A DNA stretch of 64,000 bases from Streptomyces sp. Ag109_O5-1. Its GTDB lineage: Bacteria; Actinomycetota; Actinomycetes; Streptomycetales; Streptomycetaceae. Below the pieces are notes generated by a model. The model was given only the letters and a program-made list of their open reading frames with translations. It searched no databases and was not told the origin of the DNA. The stretch spans positions 8,928,001 through 8,992,000 of the forward strand of contig NZ_RKQF01000001.1 of assembly GCF_003814875.1 (NCBI RefSeq). Direction: 5' to 3'. Both the position numbers and the translations under genes were made by a program. The number at the start of each line of letters is the position of its first letter. Within the stretch, counting starts at the first letter, position 1. Below, in pieces: positions 24,103 to 33,529 of the stretch.

Positions 24103-25433
24103 AGAGCAGCATCCGCAGAAGCAGGCGTGCGGCCGTCGCCGTCGCCCTGGGCTCCGTGCTCGCGCTGACCGCCACCGCCTGCGGCGACGACGGCAGCGGC
24201 AGTGCGGGGGACAAGGGCGACGAGGGCTCCGGCAAGGGCACGATCACGTTCTGGGACAACAACGGCGGTGTCCGCACCGACGTCTGGAAGCAGATCATCT
24301 CCGACTTCGAGAAGCAGAACCCCGACATCAAGGTCAAGTACGTCGGCGTGCCCGCCGCCAGCGTCCAGTCCAAGTACGACACCGCCATCCAGGGCGGCGG
24401 ACTGCCCGACGTCGGCGGGGTCGGCACCGCGATGCTCGCGGAGGTCGCCGCGCAGGGTGCGCTGGAGCCGCTGGACAGCAGGCTCTCCAAGAGCTCGCTG
24501 AACGGCAAGCTCAACGACAAGTTCCTGGACAGCGTCAAGGCCGCCGGCGGTGACGGCAAGACCTACTCGGTGCCGACGTCCGCGAACAACGGCACGCTCT
24601 GGTACCGGACCGACCTGTTCGCCGCGGCCAAACTGGCGGCGCCGACCACCTGGACGAACTTCTACGCGGCCGCCGACAAGCTCACCGACCAGGCGAAGAA
24701 CAGGTTCGGGTACACGATCCGGGGCGGTGAGGGGTCGATCGCCCAGGCGCTGGACGCCACTTACGGGCAGAGCGGGATCACCTCGTTCTGGAACGGCGAC
24801 AAGACCACCGTCAACGATCCGAAGAACGTGGCCGCACTGGAGAAGTACGTCGGGCTGTACAAGAAGGACACCCCGTCCGCCGACGTCAACAACGACTTCA
24901 CCAAGATGGTCGCGCAGTGGGACTCCGGCACGATCGGGATGCTGAGCCACAACCTCGGTTCCTACGCCGACCACGAGAAATCGTTGAGCGGGAAGTTCAA
25001 GGGGATTCCGAACCCGACGCTGGACGACGGGACGCGGGTGCAGGTCTCCAACCCCGTCGACGGTCTCGGGCTGTTCAAGTCCAGCAAGAACAAGGCCGCC
25101 GCCTGGAAGTTCATCGAGTTCGCGGCCTCCCATGAGTCCAACAGCAAGTGGAACGAGTCGGCGGGGCAGGTGCCGGCGAACAACGAGGCGGCGCAGGACT
25201 CGTGGGTCCAGGCGTCCGAGCCGACGAAGCTGGCCGCCGAGGCGCTGGGCGGGGCCACGACGAAGATCGTGCAGCTTCCTTACTATCTGCCGGACTGGAA
25301 CACCATTTCCAAGGCCGACAACGAGCCGAACTTCCAGAAGGTGCTGCTCGGGAAGATGACGGCGAAGGAGTTCCTGGACACGCTGGCCGATCAGATCGAC
25401 AAGGCGCAGGCGGACTGGAAGAAGAACCACTGA
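24099..25433 (+). CDS. Sugar-binding lipoprotein of ABC importer
   Basis: A 444-residue family 1 solute-binding protein. The N-terminal signal ends in a lipobox-like TATAC with Cys27 or so, followed by a Gly-Ser-Asp linker, so it is a surface lipoprotein. The mature domain begins ITFWDNNGGVRTDVWKQI. It probably serves the permease pair at 19833-21652, given the same locus and no other partner. GAAGAGA precedes the ATG. Binding proteins are usually the most expressed gene, consistent with the separate AT-rich promoter-like patch upstream. The ligand is probably a plant-wall oligosaccharide; this is inferred from the neighbours. Confidence 0.88.
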   Translation: MKSSIRRSRRAAVAVALGSVLALTATACGDDGSGSAGDKGDEGSGKGTITFWDNNGGVRTDVWKQIISDFEKQNPDIKVKYVGVPAASVQSKYDTAIQGGGLPDVGGVGTAMLAEVAAQGALEPLDSRLSKSSLNGKLNDKFLDSVKAAGGDGKTYSVPTSANNGTLWYRTDLFAAAKLAAPTTWTNFYAAADKLTDQAKNRFGYTIRGGEGSIAQALDATYGQSGITSFWNGDKTTVNDPKNVAALEKYVGLYKKDTPSADVNNDFTKMVAQWDSGTIGMLSHNLGSYADHEKSLSGKFKGIPNPTLDDGTRVQVSNPVDGLGLFKSSKNKAAAWKFIEFAASHESNSKWNESAGQVPANNEAAQDSWVQASEPTKLAAEALGGATTKIVQLPYYLPDWNTISKADNEPNFQKVLLGKMTAKEFLDTLADQIDKAQADWKKNH

Positions 25434-25464
25434 GGTCGGGTGGTTTCGGTTTGCGGGGGACTGC

Positions 25465-25504
25465 AGGTCGGTTGTGGCTGGTCGCGCAGTTCCCCGCGCC
25501 CCAA
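25465..25504. repeat. Dispersed intergenic repeat
   Basis: The core TGTGGCTGGTCGCGCAGTTC also occurs at about 40810-40829, and related forms occur at about 36705 and (reversed) 56131. It lies in the 97-base gap between the binding-protein and esterase genes. Confidence 0.6.
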
Positions 25505-25530
25505 GAAAAAGACCTGAAAGGTGCACCCTC

Positions 25531-26304
25531 GTGTCCCTTACGCGCAGACAGGTGACATCCGCGGCTCTCGCTGCCGTTCCGCTCGTCGGTCGCGGTCCTG
25601 AGAGAAGCCGTCGCACCCTCTGCATCGCCGGTGATTCCACCGCCGCCCGGAAGACCGCCGACGAGGCTCCCGAGACCGGGTGGGGAATGGCGCTGCCGTT
25701 CTTTCTCCGGAAGGACATCACCGTCTCCAACCAAGCCGTGAACGGCCGGAGTTCCAAGAGTTTCGTCGAAGAGGGGCGGCTGGACGCCATCCTCGCCACC
25801 CTCCGGCCGCACGATCTGCTGCTCGTCCAGTTCGCGCACAACGACGAGAAGAGCACCGATCCCACCCGGTACACCGAGCCCTGGACCACGTTCCAGGAGT
25901 ACCTGCGGATGTACATCGACGGTGCCCGGGCGCACGGTGCCCGGCCCGTGCTCGCCACCCCGGTCGAGCGTCGCCGGTTCGACGCCGACGGCAACGCCGT
26001 GCCGACCCACGGCGACTATCCGGCAGCGATGCGCGCTCTCGCCGAGCAGGAGCACGTGGCGCTGCTCGACATCGAGGCGCTGTCGCTCGCGCTGTGGCAG
26101 TCGCTCGGGGTCGAGGCGACCAAGACGTACTTCAACTGGACCGCCACCGAGCAGGACAACACGCACTTCAACCCGCCGGGGGCCATCGCCGTGGCCCGGC
26201 TCGTGGCGCAGGAGCTGCTGCGCACCCGGGTGCTGGCCCGGCACGACATCATCCGGCTGCACAAGGACATACCGACCTCCTGGATCACCTGGCCACCCGC
26301 ATAG
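25531..26304 (+). CDS. Rhamnogalacturonan acetylesterase (SGNH, CE12-like)
   Basis: A 257-residue secreted esterase. An N-terminal SLTRRQVTSAALAAVPLVG looks like a TAT signal. SGNH blocks are all present: GDST (nucleophile Ser), a Gly in NQAVNGRSSKSF, the Asn in VQFAHNDEK, and Asp-His in DNTHFNPPG. Order and spacing match rhamnogalacturonan acetylesterases (RhgT/YesT), which remove acetyl groups from pectin backbones. The GTG at 25531 is used because an upstream in-frame start would add residues from the intergenic repeat. The pectate lyase gene starts 17 bases after the stop, so the two are cotranscribed. Confidence 0.87.
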   Translation: MSLTRRQVTSAALAAVPLVGRGPERSRRTLCIAGDSTAARKTADEAPETGWGMALPFFLRKDITVSNQAVNGRSSKSFVEEGRLDAILATLRPHDLLLVQFAHNDEKSTDPTRYTEPWTTFQEYLRMYIDGARAHGARPVLATPVERRRFDADGNAVPTHGDYPAAMRALAEQEHVALLDIEALSLALWQSLGVEATKTYFNWTATEQDNTHFNPPGAIAVARLVAQELLRTRVLARHDIIRLHKDIPTSWITWPPA

Positions 26305-26321
26305 CCGAGGAGAACCGCACA

Positions 26322-27638
26322 GTGCGTACACAGATATGTCATGGACGCGTCATTGGGGCGCTGGCCGGCTGCACGGCCCTAGTGCTCGCCATGACCGGGA
26401 CCGCCCGGGCCGCCGCCCCGCACCGGACCGCGCCCGACCGGCAGGTACTGGCCGCGAACGACGGCTGGGGCTCGGCCACGACCGGAACCACCGGCGGGTC
26501 CGCCGCCGACTCCGCGCACGTCTACACCGTCACCACCTGGGACGAGTTCAAGGCCGCCCTCGCCGACGGCGGCAGCGCGCCGAAGATCGTCAGAGTCGTG
26601 GGGACCATCGACGCGGACGGGCCGAGCTGCGACTCGTTCGCCGTGCCCGGCTACGACTTCGCCGCCTACCTCGCCAAGTACTCACCGGAGGCCTGGGGGC
26701 ACTCCACCAACCTGGACAACGAGCCCGACGACAGCCCGGAGGGGCTGCGCCGCGCCTCCCAGGCCCTGCAGGACGCCTACATCAAGGCCTATGTCCCGGC
26801 CAACACCACGATCGTCGGCGTCGGCAAGGGCGCCGGCTTCAAGGGCGCCAGCCTGCAGATCAAGGCCGTGGACAACGTCATCGTCCGCAACCTGGACTTC
26901 GAGAGCCCCCTCGACTGCTTCCCGCAGTGGGACCCGACCGACACCGCCGACGGCAACTGGAACTCCGAGTACGACAGCGCGGTGATCTACGGGTCCACGC
27001 ATGTGTGGATGGACCACAACACGTTCACCGACGGCGACCACCCGGACAGCACCCTGCCCTACTACTTCGGGCGGATCTACGAGCAGCACGACGGTGAGCT
27101 GGACATCGTCAAGGGCGCCGACTACGTCACCGCCTCCTGGAACGTCTTCGAGGACCACGACAAGACGATCCTCATCGGCAACAGCGACAGCGCGTCGACC
27201 GCCGCCGTCGACCGGGGGCACCTCAGGGTCACCTTCCACCACAACCTGTTCCGGAACCTGGTGGAGCGCGCGCCGCGGGTGCGGTTCGGGCAGGTCGACT
27301 CCTACAACAACCACTTCGTCGCCGAGACCGGCTACGGCTACAGCTACGGCATCGGCATGGAATCCCAACTCGTCGCCGAACACAACGCGTTCACCCTCGC
27401 GGACGGGGTCAGCGCCGGCTCGATCCTGAAGAAGTGGAAGGAGTCGCCGCTCACCGCCGACGACAACTACGTCAACGGCGAGCTGACCGACCTCATCGCC
27501 GTCCACAACGCCGACGTCCCCGGCGAGATCCTTCAGTCCGGCACCGACTGGACCCCGGCCCTGCGCACGAGGATCGACCCCGCCCAGGCCGTGCCGCGCA
27601 TCGTCGACTGCGGCGCGGGCGCCGGCCGACTGCGCTGA
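26322..27638 (+). CDS. Secreted pectate lyase, PL1 family
   Basis: A 438-residue secreted enzyme cleaving polygalacturonate by beta-elimination. The signal peptide ends near TARAAA. The parallel beta-helix core has the PL1 motifs WMDHNTFTDG (calcium-binding Asp residues) and, later, HHNLFRNLVERAPRVRFG with the catalytic Arg. The family usually spans 300-450 residues. The GTG at 26322 follows GAGGAG. It is cotranscribed with the preceding acetylesterase and followed, after 120 bases, by the two pectinesterases. Deacetylation and demethylation by those neighbours would expose its substrate. Confidence 0.92.
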   Translation: MRTQICHGRVIGALAGCTALVLAMTGTARAAAPHRTAPDRQVLAANDGWGSATTGTTGGSAADSAHVYTVTTWDEFKAALADGGSAPKIVRVVGTIDADGPSCDSFAVPGYDFAAYLAKYSPEAWGHSTNLDNEPDDSPEGLRRASQALQDAYIKAYVPANTTIVGVGKGAGFKGASLQIKAVDNVIVRNLDFESPLDCFPQWDPTDTADGNWNSEYDSAVIYGSTHVWMDHNTFTDGDHPDSTLPYYFGRIYEQHDGELDIVKGADYVTASWNVFEDHDKTILIGNSDSASTAAVDRGHLRVTFHHNLFRNLVERAPRVRFGQVDSYNNHFVAETGYGYSYGIGMESQLVAEHNAFTLADGVSAGSILKKWKESPLTADDNYVNGELTDLIAVHNADVPGEILQSGTDWTPALRTRIDPAQAVPRIVDCGAGAGRLR

Positions 27639-27758
27639 CGCACGACCGCTCGGGCCGGGGCCCCCGCAGGAACCCGCCCCGGCCCCCACCCCCCCCACAC
27701 AGCAAGGACGTACCGCCACCCACCTCCGTCTCTGTCTCCGTCGCCAAGGAGCACCCGC

Positions 27759-28895
27759 ATGTCCTCGCCCCACCTCCCTCTGTCCAGACGGGGTTTCCTG
27801 CTCGCGGGCTCCGGGGCGGGCGCCGCGCTCGGCCTGACCGCCCTGCCCGCGTACGCCAGTGCCCGCCCCGCGTACGCCACCGGTCGCCCCTTCGGGCGGT
27901 ACGGGTCGCCCGAGCACCGCCGCACCCCGCAGACCCTGTACGTCGACCCGGACGGGCGCGGTGACTTCACCACCGTCCAGGCCGCCGTGACCGCCGCCAC
28001 CGGCAGCGGCTGGACCCTGGTCCTCGCCCCGGGGGTCTACCGGGAGACGGTCGCCGTCGACACCACCCGCACCGGGGCCACCTGGATCGGCGCCTCGGAG
28101 AACCCCCGTGACGTCGTCATCGTCTACGACAACGCGGCCGGCACCCCCAAGCCCGGCGGCGGCACCTACGGCACCACCGGCTCCGCCACCGTCACCGTGC
28201 AGGGCGACGGCTTCACCGCCCGCTGGATCACCTTCGCCAACGACTGGCTGCGCGCCGACCATCCGGACATCAGCGGGACCCAGGCCGTCGCCGTCAAGGT
28301 GCAGGGTGATCGCAGCGCCTTCCACCACTGCCGGTTGCTCGGCCACCAGGACACCCTGTACGCGGACTCGATGGCGCTCGGCGTCTTCGCCCGCCAGTAC
28401 TTCGCGCACTGCTACGCCGAAGGTGACGTCGACTTCGTCTTCGGGCGGGCCAGGGCGGTGTACGAGCACTGCCACTTCCGCACCCTGAACCGGACCGACC
28501 TGGCGGCCGCCCCGTACGGGTTCGTGTTCGCGCCGTCGACGGCGGGCGCCAACCCGTACGGCTACCTGGTGTCCCGCAGCCGGGTCAGCAGCGAAGCTCC
28601 GGACGCCTGCTACAAGTTGGCCCGGCCCTGGGTGCCCAGCTCCGACACCACCGCCCGGCCCTCGCTCGTCGTCCGGGACTCGTGGCTGGGCTCCGGCATC
28701 GACGCCGTCGCGCCCTACACCGACATGTCGGCGAGCTTCCCCTGGCAGAACCAGCGCTTCGCCGAGTACCGCGACCTCGGCCCCGGTGCCGAGATCACCG
28801 TCGCCGGGAACCGGCCCCAGCTCACCGACGAACAGGCCGGGTCCGCGACCCGGGAGACCTACCTCGGCGACTGGACCCCGTGGAAGGAGTGCTGA
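27759..28895 (+). CDS. Secreted pectinesterase, CE8 (first copy)
   Basis: A 378-residue enzyme removing methyl esters from homogalacturonan. A TAT signal (SRRGFLLAGSGAG) shows export of the folded protein. CE8 motifs appear in order: GTQAVAVKVQGD, GHQDTLY with the catalytic Asp, GDVDFVFG with the second Asp, and LARPW with the Arg. It lies directly before a second CE8 gene, with one base between stop and start, so the two are likely a tandem duplication. Confidence 0.93.
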   Translation: MSSPHLPLSRRGFLLAGSGAGAALGLTALPAYASARPAYATGRPFGRYGSPEHRRTPQTLYVDPDGRGDFTTVQAAVTAATGSGWTLVLAPGVYRETVAVDTTRTGATWIGASENPRDVVIVYDNAAGTPKPGGGTYGTTGSATVTVQGDGFTARWITFANDWLRADHPDISGTQAVAVKVQGDRSAFHHCRLLGHQDTLYADSMALGVFARQYFAHCYAEGDVDFVFGRARAVYEHCHFRTLNRTDLAAAPYGFVFAPSTAGANPYGYLVSRSRVSSEAPDACYKLARPWVPSSDTTARPSLVVRDSWLGSGIDAVAPYTDMSASFPWQNQRFAEYRDLGPGAEITVAGNRPQLTDEQAGSATRETYLGDWTPWKEC

Positions 28896-28896
28896 C

Positions 28897-29925
28897 ATGC
28901 CCACCCGACGCGCACTTCTCGCCGCCGGAGCCGCGGTGGCCATGGGGTCGGTCACGGCCTTCGGCCGCGACCGCCGGGTCCTGCACGTCCGGCCCGGTGA
29001 CTCCGTCCAGGCGGCCGTGGACGCGGTGCCCGGGCCGGGCTGGACGATCGTCGTGCACCCGGGGACATACCGCGAAGTCGTCAACGTGCCAGCCGACAAA
29101 GCGGAGTTGACCCTGCGCGGGGCAGGCCGCGATCCGCGCGCCGCCGTCATCGTCCACGACAACGCCAACGGGACGCAGAAGCCGGACGGTTCCGGGACCT
29201 ACGGCACCGCCGGCTCCGCCACCTTCACCTCGGCGGCGGCCGGGCTACGGGTCCGCGACCTCACCCTCGCCAACGACTGGCTGCGCGCCAACCACCCGGA
29301 CATCACCGGGACCCAGGCCGTCGCCGCGTATCTGACCGGGGACCGGACGTACTTCGAGAACGTACGGCTGCTCGCCCACCAGGACACCCTGTTCGCCGAC
29401 ACCACCGAACTCGGCTCCTTCGACCGGCAGTTCTTCCACCGCTGCCACATCGAGGGCGACGTCGACTTCGTCTTCGGGCGGGCAAGAGCGGTGTACGAGC
29501 ACTGCCACTTCCGCACCCTGCAACGGGACGTGACCTTCACCCCCAAGGGCATGGTGTTCGCCCCCTCGACCGCCCGTGCGAACCCGTACGGGTTCCTCGC
29601 CGTCCGCTGCCGGTTCTCCTCCGGCGCGGAGGACGGGGCGTACAAGCTGGCGCGGCCCTGGGTGCCGACGTACGAGACCTCCGCCTGGCCCTCGCTGGTC
29701 GTGCGGGACAGTCTCATCGGCCCCGGGATCGACCCCGTCGCGCCCTACACGAACATGCGGGACGCCTATCCCTGGCAGTCCATGCGGTTCGTCGAGTACC
29801 GCAACTCCGGGCCGGGCGCGGTGATCACCGTCCCCGAGAACCGGCCCCAGCTCACCGACGCCGAGGCGCTGTCGCACACCCCCGCGGTCTACCTCGGCGA
29901 CTGGAAACCCGTCCGCTCATCCTGA
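28897..29925 (+). CDS. Secreted pectinesterase, CE8 (second copy)
   Basis: A 342-residue paralogue of the preceding enzyme. The signal is shorter (TRRALLAAGAAVAMGSV, TAT-like). GTQAVAAYLTGD, AHQDTLF, GDVDFVFG and KLARPW are conserved; the first Gly of GHQD is Ala here. The two copies share long near-identical stretches from DWLRA to AVYEHCHFRTL, which points to duplication in place. It is translated right after the first copy and followed 36 bases later by a PL9-like lyase. Confidence 0.92.
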   Translation: MPTRRALLAAGAAVAMGSVTAFGRDRRVLHVRPGDSVQAAVDAVPGPGWTIVVHPGTYREVVNVPADKAELTLRGAGRDPRAAVIVHDNANGTQKPDGSGTYGTAGSATFTSAAAGLRVRDLTLANDWLRANHPDITGTQAVAAYLTGDRTYFENVRLLAHQDTLFADTTELGSFDRQFFHRCHIEGDVDFVFGRARAVYEHCHFRTLQRDVTFTPKGMVFAPSTARANPYGFLAVRCRFSSGAEDGAYKLARPWVPTYETSAWPSLVVRDSLIGPGIDPVAPYTNMRDAYPWQSMRFVEYRNSGPGAVITVPENRPQLTDAEALSHTPAVYLGDWKPVRSS

Positions 29926-29961
29926 TCGACTCACTCTGATCGACGAAAGGACCCGCACGTC

Positions 29962-31074
29962 ATGCGTCGACTCAGCACCTTCACCGCACTCGCCGTGACC
30001 ACGGCATCGCTCGGACTCGCCGTCGTGGCCACCCCGGCCCACGCGGCGACCGTCGTGGTCAGCAACACCACCGACCTGACCAGCGCGATCAAGAACGCCA
30101 CCGCAGGCGAGGTCATCCAGGTCCGCGGCGGCACCTACTACCCGACGGCCACCCTCCAGTCCACTGTCAACGGCACCTCCTCGTCGCCGGTCACGCTCAC
30201 CGCGTACGGCTCGGAGACGGTCAAGATCGACGGTGGGTCGCTGCCCTCCGGCCAGTGGATCTTCAAGCTGACCGCGGACTACTGGAATGTCTCCAACATC
30301 ACCTTCCAGAACTCCCCGGACAGCGCGGTCGTCTGCCAGTCCTGCACCGGGACGAACTGGACCAACATCAAGACCATCGACGGCGGCGACTCCGGCTTCA
30401 CGCTCACCGGCGACGGCACGGTCAACAACACCGTGAAAAACCTGGACAGTTACGGCAACTACGACGCTGCCACGCACGGCCAGAACGCGGACGGCGTCGC
30501 CATCAAGTTCGGCTCCGGCACCGGCAACCTGGTCACCGGTGCCCGCCTCTACAACAACTCGGACGACGGCATCGACCTGTGGTCGTTCTCCTCGCCGGTC
30601 ACCATCGAGCACACCTGGTCCTTCGGCAACGGCGTCAACCGCTGGGGCGACTCCGCCTTCGAGGGCAACGGCAACGGCTTCAAGCTGGGCGGCAACGGTG
30701 TGACCGTCGCCCACGTGGTCAACAACTCCGCCGCCTGGGGGAACGCCGGCAACGGCTTCACCGAGAACTCCAACACCGGCGCGATCGTCATCAACCGCAC
30801 CACCGCCTACGCCAACTCCAAGTGGGGCTACTACTTCGCCACCAGTGCGGCCCGCCTCGGCAAGAACCTTGCGGTGAGCAACGGCAGCGGCTCGGTCACC
30901 AAGGGTTCGTCGGTGGTCTCGGCCGGCAACAACTGGGACTCCGGGATCTCCACCCCGTCCTTCGTCTCCACGGACGCGTCCACGACGTACAACTCCCGCA
31001 ATTCGGACGGCTCCCTGCCCGCGACGACCTTCCTGACGACGGGCAGCACGACCATCGGCGCGACGATGAACTGA
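29962..31074 (+). CDS. Secreted pectate lyase, PL9-like (first copy)
   Basis: A 370-residue right-handed beta-helix protein with a cleavable signal (ending AHAA). GQNADGVAIKFGSGTG, YNNSDDGIDLW with calcium-type Asp residues, and FEGNGNGFKLGG with a candidate catalytic Lys match the PL9 pectate lyases. GAAAGGA precedes the ATG. A close paralogue lies at 32137-33291, with a phosphatase gene between. It is the last gene of the head-to-tail pectinolytic block starting at 25531. Confidence 0.9.
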   Translation: MRRLSTFTALAVTTASLGLAVVATPAHAATVVVSNTTDLTSAIKNATAGEVIQVRGGTYYPTATLQSTVNGTSSSPVTLTAYGSETVKIDGGSLPSGQWIFKLTADYWNVSNITFQNSPDSAVVCQSCTGTNWTNIKTIDGGDSGFTLTGDGTVNNTVKNLDSYGNYDAATHGQNADGVAIKFGSGTGNLVTGARLYNNSDDGIDLWSFSSPVTIEHTWSFGNGVNRWGDSAFEGNGNGFKLGGNGVTVAHVVNNSAAWGNAGNGFTENSNTGAIVINRTTAYANSKWGYYFATSAARLGKNLAVSNGSGSVTKGSSVVSAGNNWDSGISTPSFVSTDASTTYNSRNSDGSLPATTFLTTGSTTIGATMN

Positions 31075-31204
31075 ACCGGGGACCGAAGGGGACAACCGGA
31101 ATCCCTCAGTCCAGGGTGCTTGACCCGGTTTTTGCCTGCCGATGAGATATCGATCGGGCAACGGGTCTCGCGCCCACCCCGGTGACGCGCGTAGAACTCC
31201 TGTC

Positions 31205-32002
31205 ATGCATAAGTCACTTCGGATCACGGCGATCGCGGCCGCCTGTGCCGTCGCCGGAGGCGTCGTCTACGGCGCCGGTGCGGCCACCGCCGGTCAGTCG
31301 ACGGCGAACTCCACCCATGAGCCGTACAACATCGGACTCCTGGTGAAGGACATCGACACCTACTACGGCACCACCGCCGACGCCAACGGTGTGTACCAGG
31401 CGTCGCCGGACAGCCTGTACGCCAAGGACCTGGCGCGGATGGACGCGGCGGCCGAGCGCCAGATCGACCAGGCCGCGCGCAAGGCCCACCACCGGGGCGA
31501 GAGGCCCGCGGTCGTCTTCGACATCGACGACACGCTGCTGCTCAGCCTCGACTACGAGAAGCGTTACAACTACACGTACAACTCGACCACGTGGGCCGAC
31601 TACGTCAACAAGGCGGACCGGCCGGGCGTGTTCGGCAGCGCCGAGCTCGTGCGGTACGCGGCGAGCAAGGGCGTCGAGGTCTTCTACAACTCCGGGCTCA
31701 GCGAGGCGCAGCGCACCGCCGCCGTCGAGAACCTGAAGAAGATCGGCGCCGACGTCAACCTCGACACCGCGCACATGTTCCTCAAGGACAAGGCCAACCC
31801 GCCGTCCTACCTGAACGCCTGCGCCACCCCGGGCACCTGGACCTGCACCACCGTGCAGTACAAGTCCGGCACCCGCAAGCACATCGAGGACGACCTCGGG
31901 TACGACATCGTCGCCAACTTCGGCGACCAGTACTCGGACCTCGACGGCGGTTACGCGGACCGCACCTACAAGCTGCCGAACCCGACGTACTTCGTGTCGT
32001 AG
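31205..32002 (+). CDS. Secreted HAD-family acid phosphatase
   Basis: A 265-residue protein with an N-terminal signal (ITAIAAACAVAGGVVYGAGAATAG) and a class B/HAD-IIIB phosphatase domain. The nucleophile motif is FDIDDTLL, followed by a cap region and, near the end, NFGDQYSDLDGG with the metal-binding Asp. The ATG at 31205 is preferred over an upstream in-frame start at 31142, which would put 21 polar residues before the signal. It has its own promoter region and terminator, so it is probably independent of the lyase genes on each side. Confidence 0.88.
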   Translation: MHKSLRITAIAAACAVAGGVVYGAGAATAGQSTANSTHEPYNIGLLVKDIDTYYGTTADANGVYQASPDSLYAKDLARMDAAAERQIDQAARKAHHRGERPAVVFDIDDTLLLSLDYEKRYNYTYNSTTWADYVNKADRPGVFGSAELVRYAASKGVEVFYNSGLSEAQRTAAVENLKKIGADVNLDTAHMFLKDKANPPSYLNACATPGTWTCTTVQYKSGTRKHIEDDLGYDIVANFGDQYSDLDGGYADRTYKLPNPTYFVS

Positions 32003-32049
32003 TCGCAAGGACGGCAACCCTTTCCGGCCACGGCGGCGACTGGGAGACA

Positions 32050-32084
32050 GAAACGGGCCGGGGCGGCCCCCTCCGGCCCGTTTC
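32050..32084 (+). terminator. Terminator of the HAD phosphatase gene
   Basis: GAAACGGGCCGG (32050-32061) pairs with CCGGCCCGTTTC (32073-32084), a perfect 12-bp stem with an 11-base loop, about 50 bases after the stop. Confidence 0.8.
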
Positions 32085-32136
32085 GCTCTCTCTCGTCAAT
32101 ACGTTCCGCCAGGGGCGTCAAGGAAAGGAACGGCCA

Positions 32137-33291
32137 GTGCGCTTCAGCACCGGACGCCACCGCAGGACGCGTACCCTCTCGATCGCCGCCGCGGTGGCCG
32201 TCGCCGCGGGCGCGGGCGGCGTCTACCTCGGCCTGTCGAACGGCGGTGCCCAGGCCGCCACCAGCACGGTCACCGTCTCCACCACCGCACAGCTGGAGTC
32301 GGCCGTCGCTCGCGCCGCCGCCGGCACCGTCATCCAGGTGCGCGCGGGCACGTACTACCCGACCGCCACCCTCAAGTCGGCGGCCAGCGGCACCAGTTCC
32401 GCCCGAATCACCCTTGAGGCCCACGGCAGCGAGAAGGTGAAGATCGACGGCTCCAAGCTGCCCGCCGGCTCCTGGCTCACCGGGATCTACGGCAGCTACT
32501 GGACCGTGCAGAACCTCACCTTCCAGAACTCCCCGGCCCAGGGCTTCGTCGCCACCTCGTCGACCGGCGGTGTCTTCAAGAACCTGGTGACCGCGAACAA
32601 CGGGGACTCGGGGTTCACCCTGCGCGGCGACAACACCGTGAACAACCTCGTCCAGAACCTGGACAGCTACGGCAACTACGACAAGGCCGGGCACGGGCAG
32701 AACGCCGACGGGATCGCCATCAAGTTCGGCTCGGGCACGGGCAACAAGGTGACCGGTGCGCGCCTGTACAACAACTCGGACGACGGCCTCGACCTCTGGC
32801 AGTTCTCCTCCCCGGTCACCATCGAGCACAGCTGGGCCTTCGGCAACGGCAAGAACCGGTGGAACGACTCCGCGTTCGAGGGCAACGGGAACGGGTTCAA
32901 GCTGGGCGGCGGCGGTGTCGCCGTCGCGCATGTCGTCAACGACAACGCGTCCTGGGACAACACGCTGAACGGGTTCACCGAGAACTCCAACACCGGGGCG
33001 ATCGTGCTGAACCGGAACACCGCGTACTCCAACGGCGGGTCCGGGTTCTTCTTCCGGACGAGCAAGTCGCGACTGGCCCGGAACCTCGCCGTCGGCAACA
33101 AGGGCGGCCTTCGCACGCTCGGCTCCGCCACCGTCTCCGCCGCCGACAACTGGGACAGCGCGGTGGCCACGCCGGCGTTCAGGTCGACGGACGCGACGAC
33201 CGCGTACGGGGCCCGCGGCGCCGGCGGTTCGCTGCCCGCCACGACCTTCCTGACCACGGGGTCCAGCACCATCGGGGCGACCATGAACTGA
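32137..33291 (+). CDS. Secreted pectate lyase, PL9-like (second copy)
   Basis: A 384-residue paralogue of 29962-31074. The N-terminus has a twin-arginine-like basic start and a signal helix (LSIAAAVAVAAGAGGVYLGL). GQNADGIAIKFGSGTG, YNNSDDGLDLWQF and FEGNGNGFKLGG are conserved. The C-terminal half matches the first copy closely, including the ending TFLTTGSSTIGATMN. The GTG at 32137 follows AAGGAAAGGAA. The two copies differ mainly in the N-terminal third, which suggests divergence of substrate contacts. A strong terminator follows. Confidence 0.9.
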   Translation: MRFSTGRHRRTRTLSIAAAVAVAAGAGGVYLGLSNGGAQAATSTVTVSTTAQLESAVARAAAGTVIQVRAGTYYPTATLKSAASGTSSARITLEAHGSEKVKIDGSKLPAGSWLTGIYGSYWTVQNLTFQNSPAQGFVATSSTGGVFKNLVTANNGDSGFTLRGDNTVNNLVQNLDSYGNYDKAGHGQNADGIAIKFGSGTGNKVTGARLYNNSDDGLDLWQFSSPVTIEHSWAFGNGKNRWNDSAFEGNGNGFKLGGGGVAVAHVVNDNASWDNTLNGFTENSNTGAIVLNRNTAYSNGGSGFFFRTSKSRLARNLAVGNKGGLRTLGSATVSAADNWDSAVATPAFRSTDATTAYGARGAGGSLPATTFLTTGSSTIGATMN

Positions 33292-33311
33292 GGCGGCGGT
33301 AGCCGCACATC

Positions 33312-33361
33312 GATGCAGCCCCGCGCCCCCGCCGCTTCTTCTGGGGGTGCGGGGCTGCATC
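33312..33361 (+). terminator. Strong terminator after second PL9-like gene
   Basis: A 19-bp stem with one G-T pair: 33312-33330 (GATGCAGCCCCGCGCCCCC) with 33343-33361, and a 12-base loop. The preceding GCGGTAGCCGCACATCGA matches the repeat at 36722-36739 except for one base. Confidence 0.85.
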
Positions 33362-33529
33362 TGTTCGGACGGCCGTTCCGGGCGGCATGTTCCCGGACCT
33401 CACCACCGGGGTCGTGCCGCCGCCCACGCGGCCGCCGGGCCGAGCCGGTTCGCAGCCGTGCGGCCGGGCTCGCCCGTCAGTACCTGGTCGCCGCCGCTCG
33501 GGAGAAGGTTGCCGTGTTCCGGAACTTTT

